64,000 nucleotides of DNA from Devosia chinhatensis (lineage in GTDB: Bacteria; Pseudomonadota; Alphaproteobacteria; Rhizobiales; Devosiaceae): positions 1,922,001 to 1,986,000 of the forward strand of contig NZ_JZEY01000054.1 in assembly GCF_000969445.1 (NCBI RefSeq), given 5' to 3'. Made by a program: the position numbers and the translations under genes. Numbering within the stretch: position 1 is the stretch's first letter; the number at the start of each line of letters is the position of its first letter. Below are positions 29,772-37,911 of the stretch, one piece after another. The notes beneath the pieces are model-generated. The model made no database searches. It was given only the letters and a program-made list of their open reading frames with translations, and had not been told where the DNA came from.

Positions 29772-31055
29772 TTATGCGCCGGTACGGGCGATTTTTCTGC
29801 GTTCCCCGCAGAACTCGGCCGCGTTGAACGCGCGATCGCCTTTCGCATCGCGTATCCGGGTGGGCAGGCCCATGTTTCCAAGCAGATCGATGAACGGCAC
29901 TGGCGGCAATTCCTCGACATTGGCCATGTGATGGCAATCCCAGTCGCCCCGGGCGATCAGCATTGCCGCTGCGATGGCTGGCACGCCGGCGGTGTAGGAA
30001 ATCGCCTGGCTGTTGGTCTCGGAATAGGCGGCCTCGTGGTCTGAGATATTGTAGACCAGCAATTCGGCTTCGACCCCGTCGCGAACTCCCTTCACCAGGT
30101 CGCCGATGAAAGTCTTTCCGGTATAGTCGGGAGCCAGGGACATCGGGTCGGGCAGCACGGCTTTGACCACCTTGAGCGGCACGACTTCAAGCCCTTCGGC
30201 CGTAACCACCGGCTTTTCCGACAGCAGACCCAGATTGTTCAACACCGTGAACACATTGATATAGTGCTCGCCGAAGCCCATCCAGAACCGGATATCCGGG
30301 ACGTCCAGATTGGCAGACAGCGAATGCACTTCGTCATGACCGGTCAGATAGGTTGTCTGGGCGCCGACGACAGGCAATTCGTCCGTTCGCTTGATCTCGA
30401 ACATCTTGTTGGCGCGCCACTGGCTTTCCTGCCAGCTCCACACCGTTCCGGTGAATTCCCGGAAGTTGATCTCCGGATCGAAATTCGTCGCGAAATAACG
30501 GCCGTGGCTGCCGGCATTGACGTCGATGATGTCGATACTGTCGACACGATCGAAATAGGCCTGTGCCGCCAGCGCCGCATAGGCGTTGACAACGCCCGGA
30601 TCAAACCCGGCGCCGAGCACGGCTGTAACGCCCTTGCGCTCGCATGCCTCGCGATGCTTCCATTCGTAATTGCCATACCAGGGCGGGGTCTCGCAGACCT
30701 TTTTGGGGTCTTCGTGAATGGCCGTGTCGATATAGGCAACACCCATGTCGATACAGGCGCGCAGGATGCTCATGTTGAGGAATGCCGAGCCGGCATTGAG
30801 AACGATCTGGCACTTGGTCTGCCGGATCAAGGCCTTGGTCGCTTCGATATCCATCGCGTCGAGCTGGTGGGCTGCGAGGATACCCGGGCGACGGAGCGCC
30901 TTTTTCTCCAAAATCGAGCCTATGATGGCTTCGCATTTGGATAGGGTGCGGGAGGCAATGTGAATGTCTCCGAGCACATCGTTGTGCATTGCCGCCTTAA
31001 ACGCAGCGACTTGCGCGACACCTCCGGCGCCGATGATCAGCAGGTTCTTTTTCAA
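29772..31055 (-). CDS. Carboxynorspermidine/carboxyspermidine dehydrogenase
   Basis: 427 residues, saccharopine dehydrogenase family. An N-terminal Rossmann fold (NLLIIGAGGVAQVAAF) binds NADPH; the sequence then carries VLNAGSAFLNMSI, DTAIHEDP and GAGFDPGVVNAYAA, close to the CANSDH subfamily. The enzyme condenses aspartate semialdehyde with a diamine (putrescine gives carboxyspermidine). The gene directly upstream encodes the matching decarboxylase, so together they form the SAM-independent spermidine route known in many alphaproteobacteria. A terminator closes the operon. Putrescine rather than diaminopropane as substrate is inferred from lineage. Confidence 0.92.
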   Translation of the reverse strand: MKKNLLIIGAGGVAQVAAFKAAMHNDVLGDIHIASRTLSKCEAIIGSILEKKALRRPGILAAHQLDAMDIEATKALIRQTKCQIVLNAGSAFLNMSILRACIDMGVAYIDTAIHEDPKKVCETPPWYGNYEWKHREACERKGVTAVLGAGFDPGVVNAYAALAAQAYFDRVDSIDIIDVNAGSHGRYFATNFDPEINFREFTGTVWSWQESQWRANKMFEIKRTDELPVVGAQTTYLTGHDEVHSLSANLDVPDIRFWMGFGEHYINVFTVLNNLGLLSEKPVVTAEGLEVVPLKVVKAVLPDPMSLAPDYTGKTFIGDLVKGVRDGVEAELLVYNISDHEAAYSETNSQAISYTAGVPAIAAAMLIARGDWDCHHMANVEELPPVPFIDLLGNMGLPTRIRDAKGDRAFNAAEFCGERRKIARTGA

Positions 31056-31090
31056 TTGGCACGAAACACCTTTTTCTCGGTGGACGGGAT

Positions 31091-31113
31091 CAGCCTGTCC
31101 TCAGGACAGGCTG
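31091..31113 (-). other. Perfect hairpin with the nspC stop codon in its loop
   Basis: A 10-bp perfect inverted repeat (CAGCCTGTCC on plus 31091-31100, complement at 31104-31113) has the TGA stop of the decarboxylase gene as its 3-base loop. It lies 36 bases before the next start codon. There is no T-run, so it is not a standard terminator. Confidence 0.55.
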
Positions 31114-32216
31114 GCGACGTAGTCGGCATAATCGAATTCCTTGACGAGTTCGATCGTGCCGTTTTTTCTGCGAATGGCTATAGCGGGCATTGCCACGCCA
31201 TTGAACCAGTTTTTCTTCACCATCGTGTATCCACCGGCGTTGAGCAGCGTAACGCGGCTGCCGATCTCTAGCTTTTCGGGAAAATCGAACTCCCCGAACA
31301 CGTCGCCGGCAAGGCATGACTTGCCGGCGATGACATAACGGTGCTGCCCGGCATTTGGTGCCACGCTTGCCGTCTCACGATAGACGAGCAGATCCAGCAT
31401 ATGGGCTTCGACAGCGCTATCGACAATGGCGATAGCCTTTCCGTTCTCGACAATATCGAGCACCGAGAGCTCCAGCGTGGTCGTCTGCGTGACGACGGCA
31501 TCGCCCGGCTCCAGATAGACCTGGAGATCATATTTCGCCGCAAAAGCTTTGAGGCGTTGGGCCAGCGCCTCGAGCGCGTAGTTCTCCCCCGTGAAGTGAA
31601 TACCCCCGCCGAAGCTGATCCAGTCGATCCTCTCAAAAAGGTGGCCCAGCTTGCTTTCGAATGTGTCGAGTAGCGCAGCGAAGGACGCGAAGGAATCGTT
31701 CTCGCAATTGCAATGGATCATGAAGCCCGAAATCCGGTCCATTACCGCTTCGACCTTACCGATATCGCTCTCGCCCAATCGGCTGAACGGCCGAGCGGGA
31801 TCGGCCAGGTCGAAATGCGAATGGCTGACGCCGGGATTGACCCTCAGTCCCACTGGAATATGGCTGGCCTTGCTGCCGAACCGATCAAGCTGGCTGATCG
31901 AATTGAAGATGATCTTGTCCGCATGGGCAATGGCGTCATCGATCTCGCCATCCGACCAGGCCACGGAATAGGCATGGGTTTCGCCGGGGAATTTCTCGCG
32001 GCCCAGCTTTACTTCATTGAGTGAAGACGACGTCGAGCCATCCATATGGGGGGCGATCTGGGGGAAGGTCGCCCAGGTCGCAAAGGCTTTGAGCGCCATG
32101 ACGCACTTGGCGCCGGAAAGAGCCCGCAACCGGTCGATCCGGGCAAGATTGCGGTCGAGAGCCTGCTCGTCGACGAGATAATAGGGGGTAGCCAGGGGCA
32201 TCGCGCCAAACTCCAA
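31101..32216 (-). CDS. nspC: Carboxynorspermidine/carboxyspermidine decarboxylase NspC
   Basis: 371 residues, fold III (alanine racemase-like) PLP decarboxylase. The PLP Lys is residue 43 in CVMALKAFATW. Family motifs HPHMDG-type (here APHMDGSTSSSLNEV), RVNPGVSHSHFDLADP, the LYR-like region SFGGGIHFTG, EPGDAV, and the active-site CLAGDVFG with Cys are all seen. It turns carboxyspermidine into spermidine. It is first in a two-gene operon with the dehydrogenase, 45 bases apart. ATG 32216 or ATG 32201 (MPLATPYY) could be the start. rnpB lies immediately upstream on the same strand. Confidence 0.94.
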   Translation of the reverse strand: MEFGAMPLATPYYLVDEQALDRNLARIDRLRALSGAKCVMALKAFATWATFPQIAPHMDGSTSSSLNEVKLGREKFPGETHAYSVAWSDGEIDDAIAHADKIIFNSISQLDRFGSKASHIPVGLRVNPGVSHSHFDLADPARPFSRLGESDIGKVEAVMDRISGFMIHCNCENDSFASFAALLDTFESKLGHLFERIDWISFGGGIHFTGENYALEALAQRLKAFAAKYDLQVYLEPGDAVVTQTTTLELSVLDIVENGKAIAIVDSAVEAHMLDLLVYRETASVAPNAGQHRYVIAGKSCLAGDVFGEFDFPEKLEIGSRVTLLNAGGYTMVKKNWFNGVAMPAIAIRRKNGTIELVKEFDYADYVASLS

Positions 32217-32287
32217 CCAGCGTGTGCCCGCCGGTGGTTCGGCGGAGGAAAGCGCATCGTTTAGCGACGATGGACGGCAGGAGTCAA

Positions 32288-32672
32288 CGCCAGTTGACCT
32301 ATAAGCCGGGTTCTGTAGGGCCGTGTTTCCACGACGTGGTGACCATTCATCTGCGGCGGCCGTTGCCGGCGCGCTCGTGCAACCAACCCGGACGACATGG
32401 CCTCGAAACAGGCTGGGTTTCCCCGCGTCATCCCTATTTGGTCTTGCTCCCGGTGGGGTTTACCGTGCGGCTCCTGTCGCCAGGCGCCCGGTGCGCTCTT
32501 ACCGCACCCTTTCATCCTTACTCCGGTCAGGCCGGAGCGGTTTGCTTTCTGTGGCACTTTCCCTGGGGTCGCCCCCGGCGGCTGTTAGCCGTCACCGTGT
32601 TTCGATGGAGCCCGGACTTTCCTCCGGCATGAGGTTACCCCCATGCCAGCGGCCACCCGGTCAACTGGCCGC
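32288..32672 (-). ncRNA. rnpB: RNase P RNA (class A)
   Basis: The minus strand carries the hallmarks of bacterial RNase P RNA: GGAGGAAAGTCCGGGCTC close to the 5' end (near 32620), ACAGAA-CCCGGCTTATAGG near the 3' end, and a P1 helix in which GGCCAGTTGACC (32670-32659) pairs with GGTCAACTGGC (32299-32289). Internal GAAAGTGCCACAGAAA and the GGTAAACCCCACC region fit the conserved core. About 385 nucleotides. The RNA is the catalytic subunit that trims 5' leaders from tRNA precursors. Reading frames across this stretch are incidental. The exact ends are good to within a few bases. Confidence 0.95.
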
Positions 32673-32717
32673 GCCTATGTGCGGGAGGCCAATGCCGGCG
32701 TCAAGTGCGGCAGCGTG

Positions 32718-33467
32718 CTATGCTGTCAGAAGCTTGGGCGTCTTGGGCTTGGTAATAGCCTGATAGGCCAGATTGATCGCCGACATGCGCGCCGTCGCCA
32801 TGTCGATCAGGTCCTCGGGCACGCCCTTGGCGATCAACCTGTCCGGATGGTGCTCGGCGACCAGCAGACGATAGACGCGGCGAACTTCTTCCGGTGGCGC
32901 ATCATGAGACAGGCCGAGCACCATGTATGGGTCAACACCCGCACCAAGCATCACATGCTGGGACGCAATCTGCTCGAAACGCGCCTCATCAAACCCGAAG
33001 ATGGCGCTGACATCGCGCAGATAGTCCAGTTCGGCCTCGTGCACGAGGCCATCTGCCGTGGCAATGAAGAACAAGCCATCGAGCACGTGTTCGAGCGTTT
33101 CGGGGGTGTCGGCAAAAAACCGAGCTACCTTGCGGGCATAGGCGTCGTAGCCCGCAACATCCTGCTTGGCGAGGTTGAAGAGCCGCTCGACCTGCGGTTC
33201 GCTGCCCTTGGCAATGTCTACAGTAGCATTGAATGCGCGCACTTCTGACGCGGTCACCGCGCCATCGGCCACGGCCATTTTGGCCGATAGGGCAATCAGG
33301 GCGAGCGTGAAGGCAGCGTCGCGCCCACCGGGCAACCAGGTATCGGGATCGAGGATGTCGGCGATTTTTCCGGCGAGCCCGGTGCGGCCCGAGAACGAGC
33401 CGAGAAAATGCGCGAACTTGTGCCACACATCCCGGTTTTCTTCAGCCTTGCGCACGCAGCACAGCAT
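32718..33467 (-). CDS. TerB-DnaJ domain protein (DjlA-like, soluble)
   Basis: 249 residues from ATG 33467, which has AGAAGG 8 bases upstream; a GTG at 33428 (VWHKFAHFLGS) looks more like the family N-terminus and cannot be excluded. A TerB-type helical domain (FTLALIALSAKMAVADGAVTASEV, then FIATADGLVHEAELDYL) is followed by a C-terminal J-domain (DPYMVLGLSHDAPPEE) with the HPD motif in AEHHPDRLIAKG. DjlA of E. coli has the same order but also a membrane anchor, which is absent here. It probably recruits DnaK, to an unknown target. Confidence 0.88.
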   Translation of the reverse strand: MLCCVRKAEENRDVWHKFAHFLGSFSGRTGLAGKIADILDPDTWLPGGRDAAFTLALIALSAKMAVADGAVTASEVRAFNATVDIAKGSEPQVERLFNLAKQDVAGYDAYARKVARFFADTPETLEHVLDGLFFIATADGLVHEAELDYLRDVSAIFGFDEARFEQIASQHVMLGAGVDPYMVLGLSHDAPPEEVRRVYRLLVAEHHPDRLIAKGVPEDLIDMATARMSAINLAYQAITKPKTPKLLTA

Positions 33468-33548
33468 TTTTGGACCTTCTCGTATTCGCGCGCAGACTAT
33501 CTGCTGGCGATCCTCAGGTCCATGCCCGGCCCGCATGTGAGCCCTGCC

Positions 33549-34382
33549 CTATTGGCCGAACGGGTAATAGTAATCGTCATAGGCGCGGGGATAGGACTGA
33601 CCGCTCGTGCCTTGTGGGCCTTGATCGAGCCAGAACCCCTCCGGTGTGTATTGGTTGGATTGGCCTCCGCCGCGCTGGCCACTGCGATTGGCCAGAAAGT
33701 CCGATAAGGGTCCGGTCTCCCAATCCTCTAGATCCTGGGCGGTGATGACCGGATCGGGCGTATCGATGATGAGCGGGGGCGCTGCGGGCTGGACCACAGG
33801 TTGTGGAGTGGCGCTTTGCACCGGTACCGGGCGGGGCCGTTCGGATACAGGGGTCGGAAACCCGGTAACGGCACGCGGCGCGGTGATGATCGGTCGTGTC
33901 GTCGTCTGTTCGACTTGTGAAGAGGGCTGGGCCGGCTGCGGCGAAATCGCGGCGCTCTGGGTGACTTCGGGCGCACTCGGACGGGCCGGAGGAGATTGCG
34001 GAGCGACTGTCGTCGGTGCCGGGGCATTCGCATTGGCCGTCGAAGGGCTCGCACCATTGCTTATATAGCTGGGCAACGCCCGGCCGCTTTCCAGATACGA
34101 ATCCACGGCATCTCCGCTTGTCGCAATCGGTGCAGCCGTCGACTGCGGCGCAGCCTCAGGCACACTTTCAGCAGCGGGGGCAGACGGCTCAACGGCGGCA
34201 ACCTGCTCGCTTTGCGGCTCGACCTCGCTCGTCGCTTCTTCCACCACTGCCACCTGCGGATCGGGCGTCGAAGAAAACTGGCGGGCGATCAGGTCCGCGG
34301 TCGGCACAGCCACGATGAGTGCGGCCCCTGCCCAGGCCAGACCATTGGTTACGCGACGGCGATCAAACTGCATTGGCATCAT
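33549..34382 (-). CDS. Proline-rich membrane-anchored hypothetical protein
   Basis: 277 residues. A basic N-terminus and one hydrophobic segment (residues about 13-33) form a signal anchor. Residues 40-210 are a low-complexity stretch of Pro, Ala, Ser, Thr, Val and Glu, typical of a periplasmic spacer. The C-terminal 60 residues are different: DLEDWETGPLSDFLANR, then a Gly/Gln/Tyr-rich tail ending DDYYYPFGQ. No family is recognised. It stands alone between metF and the TerB-DnaJ gene. The design resembles a tether holding a short C-terminal peptide at a distance from the membrane. Confidence 0.7.
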   Translation of the reverse strand: MMPMQFDRRRVTNGLAWAGAALIVAVPTADLIARQFSSTPDPQVAVVEEATSEVEPQSEQVAAVEPSAPAAESVPEAAPQSTAAPIATSGDAVDSYLESGRALPSYISNGASPSTANANAPAPTTVAPQSPPARPSAPEVTQSAAISPQPAQPSSQVEQTTTRPIITAPRAVTGFPTPVSERPRPVPVQSATPQPVVQPAAPPLIIDTPDPVITAQDLEDWETGPLSDFLANRSGQRGGGQSNQYTPEGFWLDQGPQGTSGQSYPRAYDDYYYPFGQ

Positions 34383-34498
34383 TCCGGAACGGCGTGGCCC
34401 TCAAGGCGGCGAACATGCCCCTCTTCATGGCCAGATTATGGAAGGGTGGCCGCGCCAATGTGAAGAGCCCTGCCTGAACGGACGATGAACGCCCCGTC

Positions 34499-35392
34499 TC
34501 AGGGCCGCCGCCCGAGCAATCGGGCCAGTGCGAGCACCAGATTGGAGCGGTTGAGCGTGTAAAAATGGAACTCGGTGACACCCTCGTCCAACAATTCCGT
34601 GACCTGCTCCGCCGCGACGGCGGCCGCCACCAGGGCGTGCGTATCGGGATCGTCTTCCAGTCCTTCAAAGCGCTCCGCCAGCCAAGCCGGGATCGAGGCG
34701 CCGCAGCGCGCTGCAAAACCCGAAATCTGCTTGAAGGAATGAATTGGCTGGATGCCCGGTACGATGGGCGCCGTCACCCCGGCCTTTCGGGCTCGCTCCA
34801 GATAGCGCAGGAAGTCGCCATTGCTGAAGAACATCTGCGTGATGGCACGATTGGCACCCGCATCGAGCTTGCGTTTGAGATTGTCGATATCGGCATCCCA
34901 AGTGACGCTTTGCGGATGCTTTTCCGGATAGGCCGCAACAGAAATGTCGAAATCGCCAATACGCCGAATGCCGCCCACGAGATCGGCGGCATTCTGGTAG
35001 CCGTCCGGGTGCGGTGTGAAGGGTTGGCCAACCCCCTCCGGCGGATCGCCGCGAAGGGCCACTATGCTGCTAACGCCAGCCTGCTGATAACCGCGGACGA
35101 CCTCGTCGACTTCCTCACGCGTTGCGCCTACGCAGGTCAGATGGGCCGCAGCCGCGACACCCGTATCCGTCTTGATGCGACTGACCATGCGCAGCGTCCG
35201 TTCCCGCGTCGAGCCGCCGGCCCCATAGGTGACCGACACGAACCGCGGATGCAGCGGTGCAAGCTTGTGAATGCTTTCCCAGAACCGCTCCTCCATGGCG
35301 TCGGTCTTTGGCGGGAAAAACTCGAAGGAAAGCTGCAGGTCCGGACGTTCGTCTGCGGTCTGGCGGCTGGGGCGAAGTGTGTCGTCGATCAT
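34499..35392 (-). CDS. metF: 5,10-methylenetetrahydrofolate reductase MetF
   Basis: 297 residues from ATG 35392, 3 bases after the stop of the upstream regulator gene. FAD-dependent TIM-barrel enzyme that makes 5-methyl-THF for methionine synthesis. Motifs are SFEFFPPKT (active-site Glu), FVSVTYGAGGSTRERT, HLTCVGATREE, VALRGDPPEG and AITQMFFSNGDF. The tight coupling to an ArsR-methyltransferase gene with a palindromic operator indicates control by the methyl cycle, probably through SAM or S-adenosylhomocysteine. Confidence 0.96.
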   Translation of the reverse strand: MIDDTLRPSRQTADERPDLQLSFEFFPPKTDAMEERFWESIHKLAPLHPRFVSVTYGAGGSTRERTLRMVSRIKTDTGVAAAAHLTCVGATREEVDEVVRGYQQAGVSSIVALRGDPPEGVGQPFTPHPDGYQNAADLVGGIRRIGDFDISVAAYPEKHPQSVTWDADIDNLKRKLDAGANRAITQMFFSNGDFLRYLERARKAGVTAPIVPGIQPIHSFKQISGFAARCGASIPAWLAERFEGLEDDPDTHALVAAAVAAEQVTELLDEGVTEFHFYTLNRSNLVLALARLLGRRP

Positions 35393-35395
35393 CAA

Positions 35396-36355
35396 TTAGT
35401 CCGTCCTGCTGCGGTCCTGAAGGCGCCAGAGACAGACTGTCAGCCCCTGATCCTTGGAATCACCTGGAAATTCTCGCATCGCGAGCACGTCGAGTCCTGC
35501 AATCGAGGCCCAGCCGTTCATCTGCTCGCGCGACAGGCCCAGTCGGCGATGGGCGTGGTCGGCGCGCAGGAACTCAAGCTGATGGGGAGCGAAATCGACA
35601 ATGAGGATTTCCCCGCCAGGCTTGAGCAGGCGCCGGGCTTGCGCCAGCATGCGGCCCGGGTCGTCGAAATAATGCAGCACCTGATGGATGACGATCACAT
35701 CGGCAGGACCAATTGCGGGATCAAGTGCGGCGATGTCGCCCAGCCGTACCTGGGCATTGGTCAGGCCCGCGGCAGCGAGGCGCGACCGGGCGACGGCGAG
35801 CATTTCACGGCTCGAGTCGACACCCACGCCACGCCGATAGGCCGGCGCCAAAACCTCCAGCATGCGACCGGTGCCGGTACCGAGATCGACCAGAAGATCC
35901 ACGCTTCGGCCAGCCATCTCTGCCAGCACTGCCCCTTCCACCGCCGCTTCCGGGACATGCAGCGTCCGGAGCAGGTCCCAGCTTTCCGCAACCTGGGCGA
36001 AATAATCTGCAGCTAGGGCTTGCTGCGTCGCCCGCAACTGCGCCTGCCGCTCTTGGTCGCGGCGGCGCTCGGCATCGGTCGAGTCCACCCGTGCGGTCAG
36101 CCAACGGGCAAGCTCTGCCCCCTGCCCTTCGGGCGCCAACCGATAATAGGCCCAGGCTCCCTCTGCGTGACGCTGGACCAAGCCGGCATCGGCCAGCAAC
36201 TTGAGGTGCCGCGAAACCCTCGGCTGGCTCTGATCGAGGATTTCGGTGAGATCCTTGACCGAGTGATCGCCGTCGGCCAGAAGCGCGAGCAAGCGAAGGC
36301 GGGTACTTTCGCCCGCCGCCTTCAACACCCCAACAAGATCACTCAAACCGCTCAT
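35396..36355 (-). CDS. ArsR-type regulator fused to a SAM methyltransferase domain
   Basis: 319 residues from ATG 36355. Residues 5-90 are an ArsR winged helix (STRLRLLALLADGDHSVKDLTEIL, recognition helix QPRVSRHLKLL). Residues 115-319 are a class I methyltransferase with the SAM motif VDLGTGTGRM (158-166), DSSREM and VIHQVLHYFDDP. No metal-binding CxC of SmtB type is present. The domain may act as a SAM/SAH sensor rather than as an enzyme. It is immediately upstream of metF, and a perfect palindrome lies 10 bases before its start, so it probably represses itself and metF. SahR-like regulation of the methyl cycle is the best model. Confidence 0.9.
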   Translation of the reverse strand: MSGLSDLVGVLKAAGESTRLRLLALLADGDHSVKDLTEILDQSQPRVSRHLKLLADAGLVQRHAEGAWAYYRLAPEGQGAELARWLTARVDSTDAERRRDQERQAQLRATQQALAADYFAQVAESWDLLRTLHVPEAAVEGAVLAEMAGRSVDLLVDLGTGTGRMLEVLAPAYRRGVGVDSSREMLAVARSRLAAAGLTNAQVRLGDIAALDPAIGPADVIVIHQVLHYFDDPGRMLAQARRLLKPGGEILIVDFAPHQLEFLRADHAHRRLGLSREQMNGWASIAGLDVLAMREFPGDSKDQGLTVCLWRLQDRSRTD

Positions 36356-36364
36356 GGACACCTC

Positions 36365-36388
36365 AGATATAAAGACATCTTTATATCT
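36365..36388. promoter_or_regulatory. Palindromic operator of the ArsR-methyltransferase/metF operon
   Basis: A perfect 10-bp inverted repeat, AGATATAAAG and CTTTATATCT, with an ACAT spacer, 10 to 33 bases before the regulator's start codon. The AT-rich core of the form ATAAAG-N4-CTTTAT resembles operators I recall for SahR-type ArsR regulators. Bound protein would cover the promoter or ribosome site and block its own operon. Confidence 0.75.
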
Positions 36389-36642
36389 ACTTCGGCGTCC
36401 GGGTCCAGCCCGTTCTGCAATCTCAATTCAAAGGCGCGCTGATTGGCCCTGATGCCCACAAGACACGCTGCAAATATCGAAATATTGCCCTCGGTTTGAG
36501 CTCAAGACAAAATCATGCTATCGAGCCGCTCAGTAAAAAAGCGTCTTGCAACGAAACCATCCCCCTTAACGCTGGAAAAATTGTGAGCGGCATCCACAAG
36601 ATGCTCTGCCTCTCCAGCTATTGATTGGGCGCAAGGAGAGAC

Positions 36643-37911
36643 ATGCCGTTCGAAATCTTCGACACCTATCCCATTCTTGGCACAGTGGTCGCGCTCTTGG
36701 CGCTGGCGGGCGCAGCCCTCTTTGCCAATTTCGTCATCAAGGTGATCCTGCTCAGGCTGGTGAACAGGCTTCTCTCCTACACGCCTTATGGCCGTGACGA
36801 GGAATTGCGCAAACATGGCGTGATCGAACGGCTGGCCAATGTCATGCCGGCCCTCGTGGTTTCGACCGGTATCGCCTTCGTTCCCAACCTGCCTGACTTC
36901 CTCGTCGTGGTGGTGCGAAATGTCGCCAATGCCACCATTATCCTCACCGTCGCCATGGCCATCAGCGCCATGTTCAACATCGCCGACGTCATCTACCACA
37001 GGCGGCCAATCGCGCGCCTCCGTCCGATCAAAGGCTACATTCAGGTATTCAAGATCATTGTTTACGTGGTCGCCGCGCTCTTGATGATCGCGACCTTGAT
37101 TGATCAGTCGCCGCTGATCCTGCTCTCGGGCCTCGGCGCCATGGCCGCCGTCCTGATACTGGTTTTCCAGGATACTCTGCTCTCCCTGGTTGCGGGCATC
37201 CAGATTTCCTCCACGGATATGGTTCGCGTCGGAGACTGGATCGAAATGCCTGACCAGAAGGCAGACGGCGATGTAATCGCGATCGAATTGCATACGGTCA
37301 AGGTGCAGAATTTCGACAAGACGATCACGACGATCCCGATCCGCAAGCTGGTCACCGAGCCCTACAAGAACTGGCGCGGCATGCAGGAGGCAGGCGGACG
37401 CCGCATCAAGCGATCGCTTCACATCGACCAGAGCAGCATCCGGTTCTTGGCGCAGGACGAGCTGGACCGCCTCGAATCCATCGGCGTGCTCGAGCCTTAT
37501 TTGCAGAAGAAGCGTGAGGAAATGTCGGACTGGAACAGCAAGCTGGGCGACAGGGCCCGGAATGCTGCCAATACTCGCCGCTCGACCAATATCGGCACGT
37601 TCCGCGCCTATGCCGAAGCGTATCTGCGCAGTCATCCCCACATCCATCAGGGCATGACCATCATGGTGCGGCAGCTCGCCCCCGGCCCTGAAGGCTTGCC
37701 CATGGAACTCTATGCGTTCACGGACACCATTGCTTGGGCGAGCTATGAGGGCATCCAGGCAGACATTTTCGACCACCTTTACGCCGTCCTCGGCGAGTTC
37801 GATCTGCGCGTCTTCCAGAGCCCGGCGGGCCACGACATGCAACGCCTGGGCAGTGCAGGCGTCAGCGCACCAGCGGGATGGGAACGTCAGGAGACCCCAG
37901 TGCGTGCTTAG
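36643..37911 (+). CDS. Mechanosensitive channel, MscS family (YbdG-like)
   Basis: 422 residues from ATG 36643 (AAGGAGAG upstream). About five membrane segments cover residues 10-180; the pore-lining helix is LSGLGAMAAVLILVFQDTLLSLVAGIQIS, followed by the MscS beta domain (VRVGDWIEMPDQKADGDVI, TVKVQNFDKTITTIP). Residues 240-420 make a cytoplasmic domain similar to the YbdG type. It should protect against osmotic downshock. It converges on the DUF2336 gene with overlapping stop codons (TTAG). Confidence 0.93.
   Translation: MPFEIFDTYPILGTVVALLALAGAALFANFVIKVILLRLVNRLLSYTPYGRDEELRKHGVIERLANVMPALVVSTGIAFVPNLPDFLVVVVRNVANATIILTVAMAISAMFNIADVIYHRRPIARLRPIKGYIQVFKIIVYVVAALLMIATLIDQSPLILLSGLGAMAAVLILVFQDTLLSLVAGIQISSTDMVRVGDWIEMPDQKADGDVIAIELHTVKVQNFDKTITTIPIRKLVTEPYKNWRGMQEAGGRRIKRSLHIDQSSIRFLAQDELDRLESIGVLEPYLQKKREEMSDWNSKLGDRARNAANTRRSTNIGTFRAYAEAYLRSHPHIHQGMTIMVRQLAPGPEGLPMELYAFTDTIAWASYEGIQADIFDHLYAVLGEFDLRVFQSPAGHDMQRLGSAGVSAPAGWERQETPVRA

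Noticed and set aside
32229..32272. Two inverted repeats (CCGCCG...CGGCGG and CATCGT...ACGATG) downstream of rnpB
   Set aside because: Neither is followed by a T-run on the minus strand; they may help 3' end formation but cannot be called a terminator.
32261..32763. Several reading frames of 60 to 146 codons on both strands
   Set aside because: They lie within the RNase P RNA gene, whose conserved core and P1 helix are clear; the frames are by-products of a GC-rich RNA.
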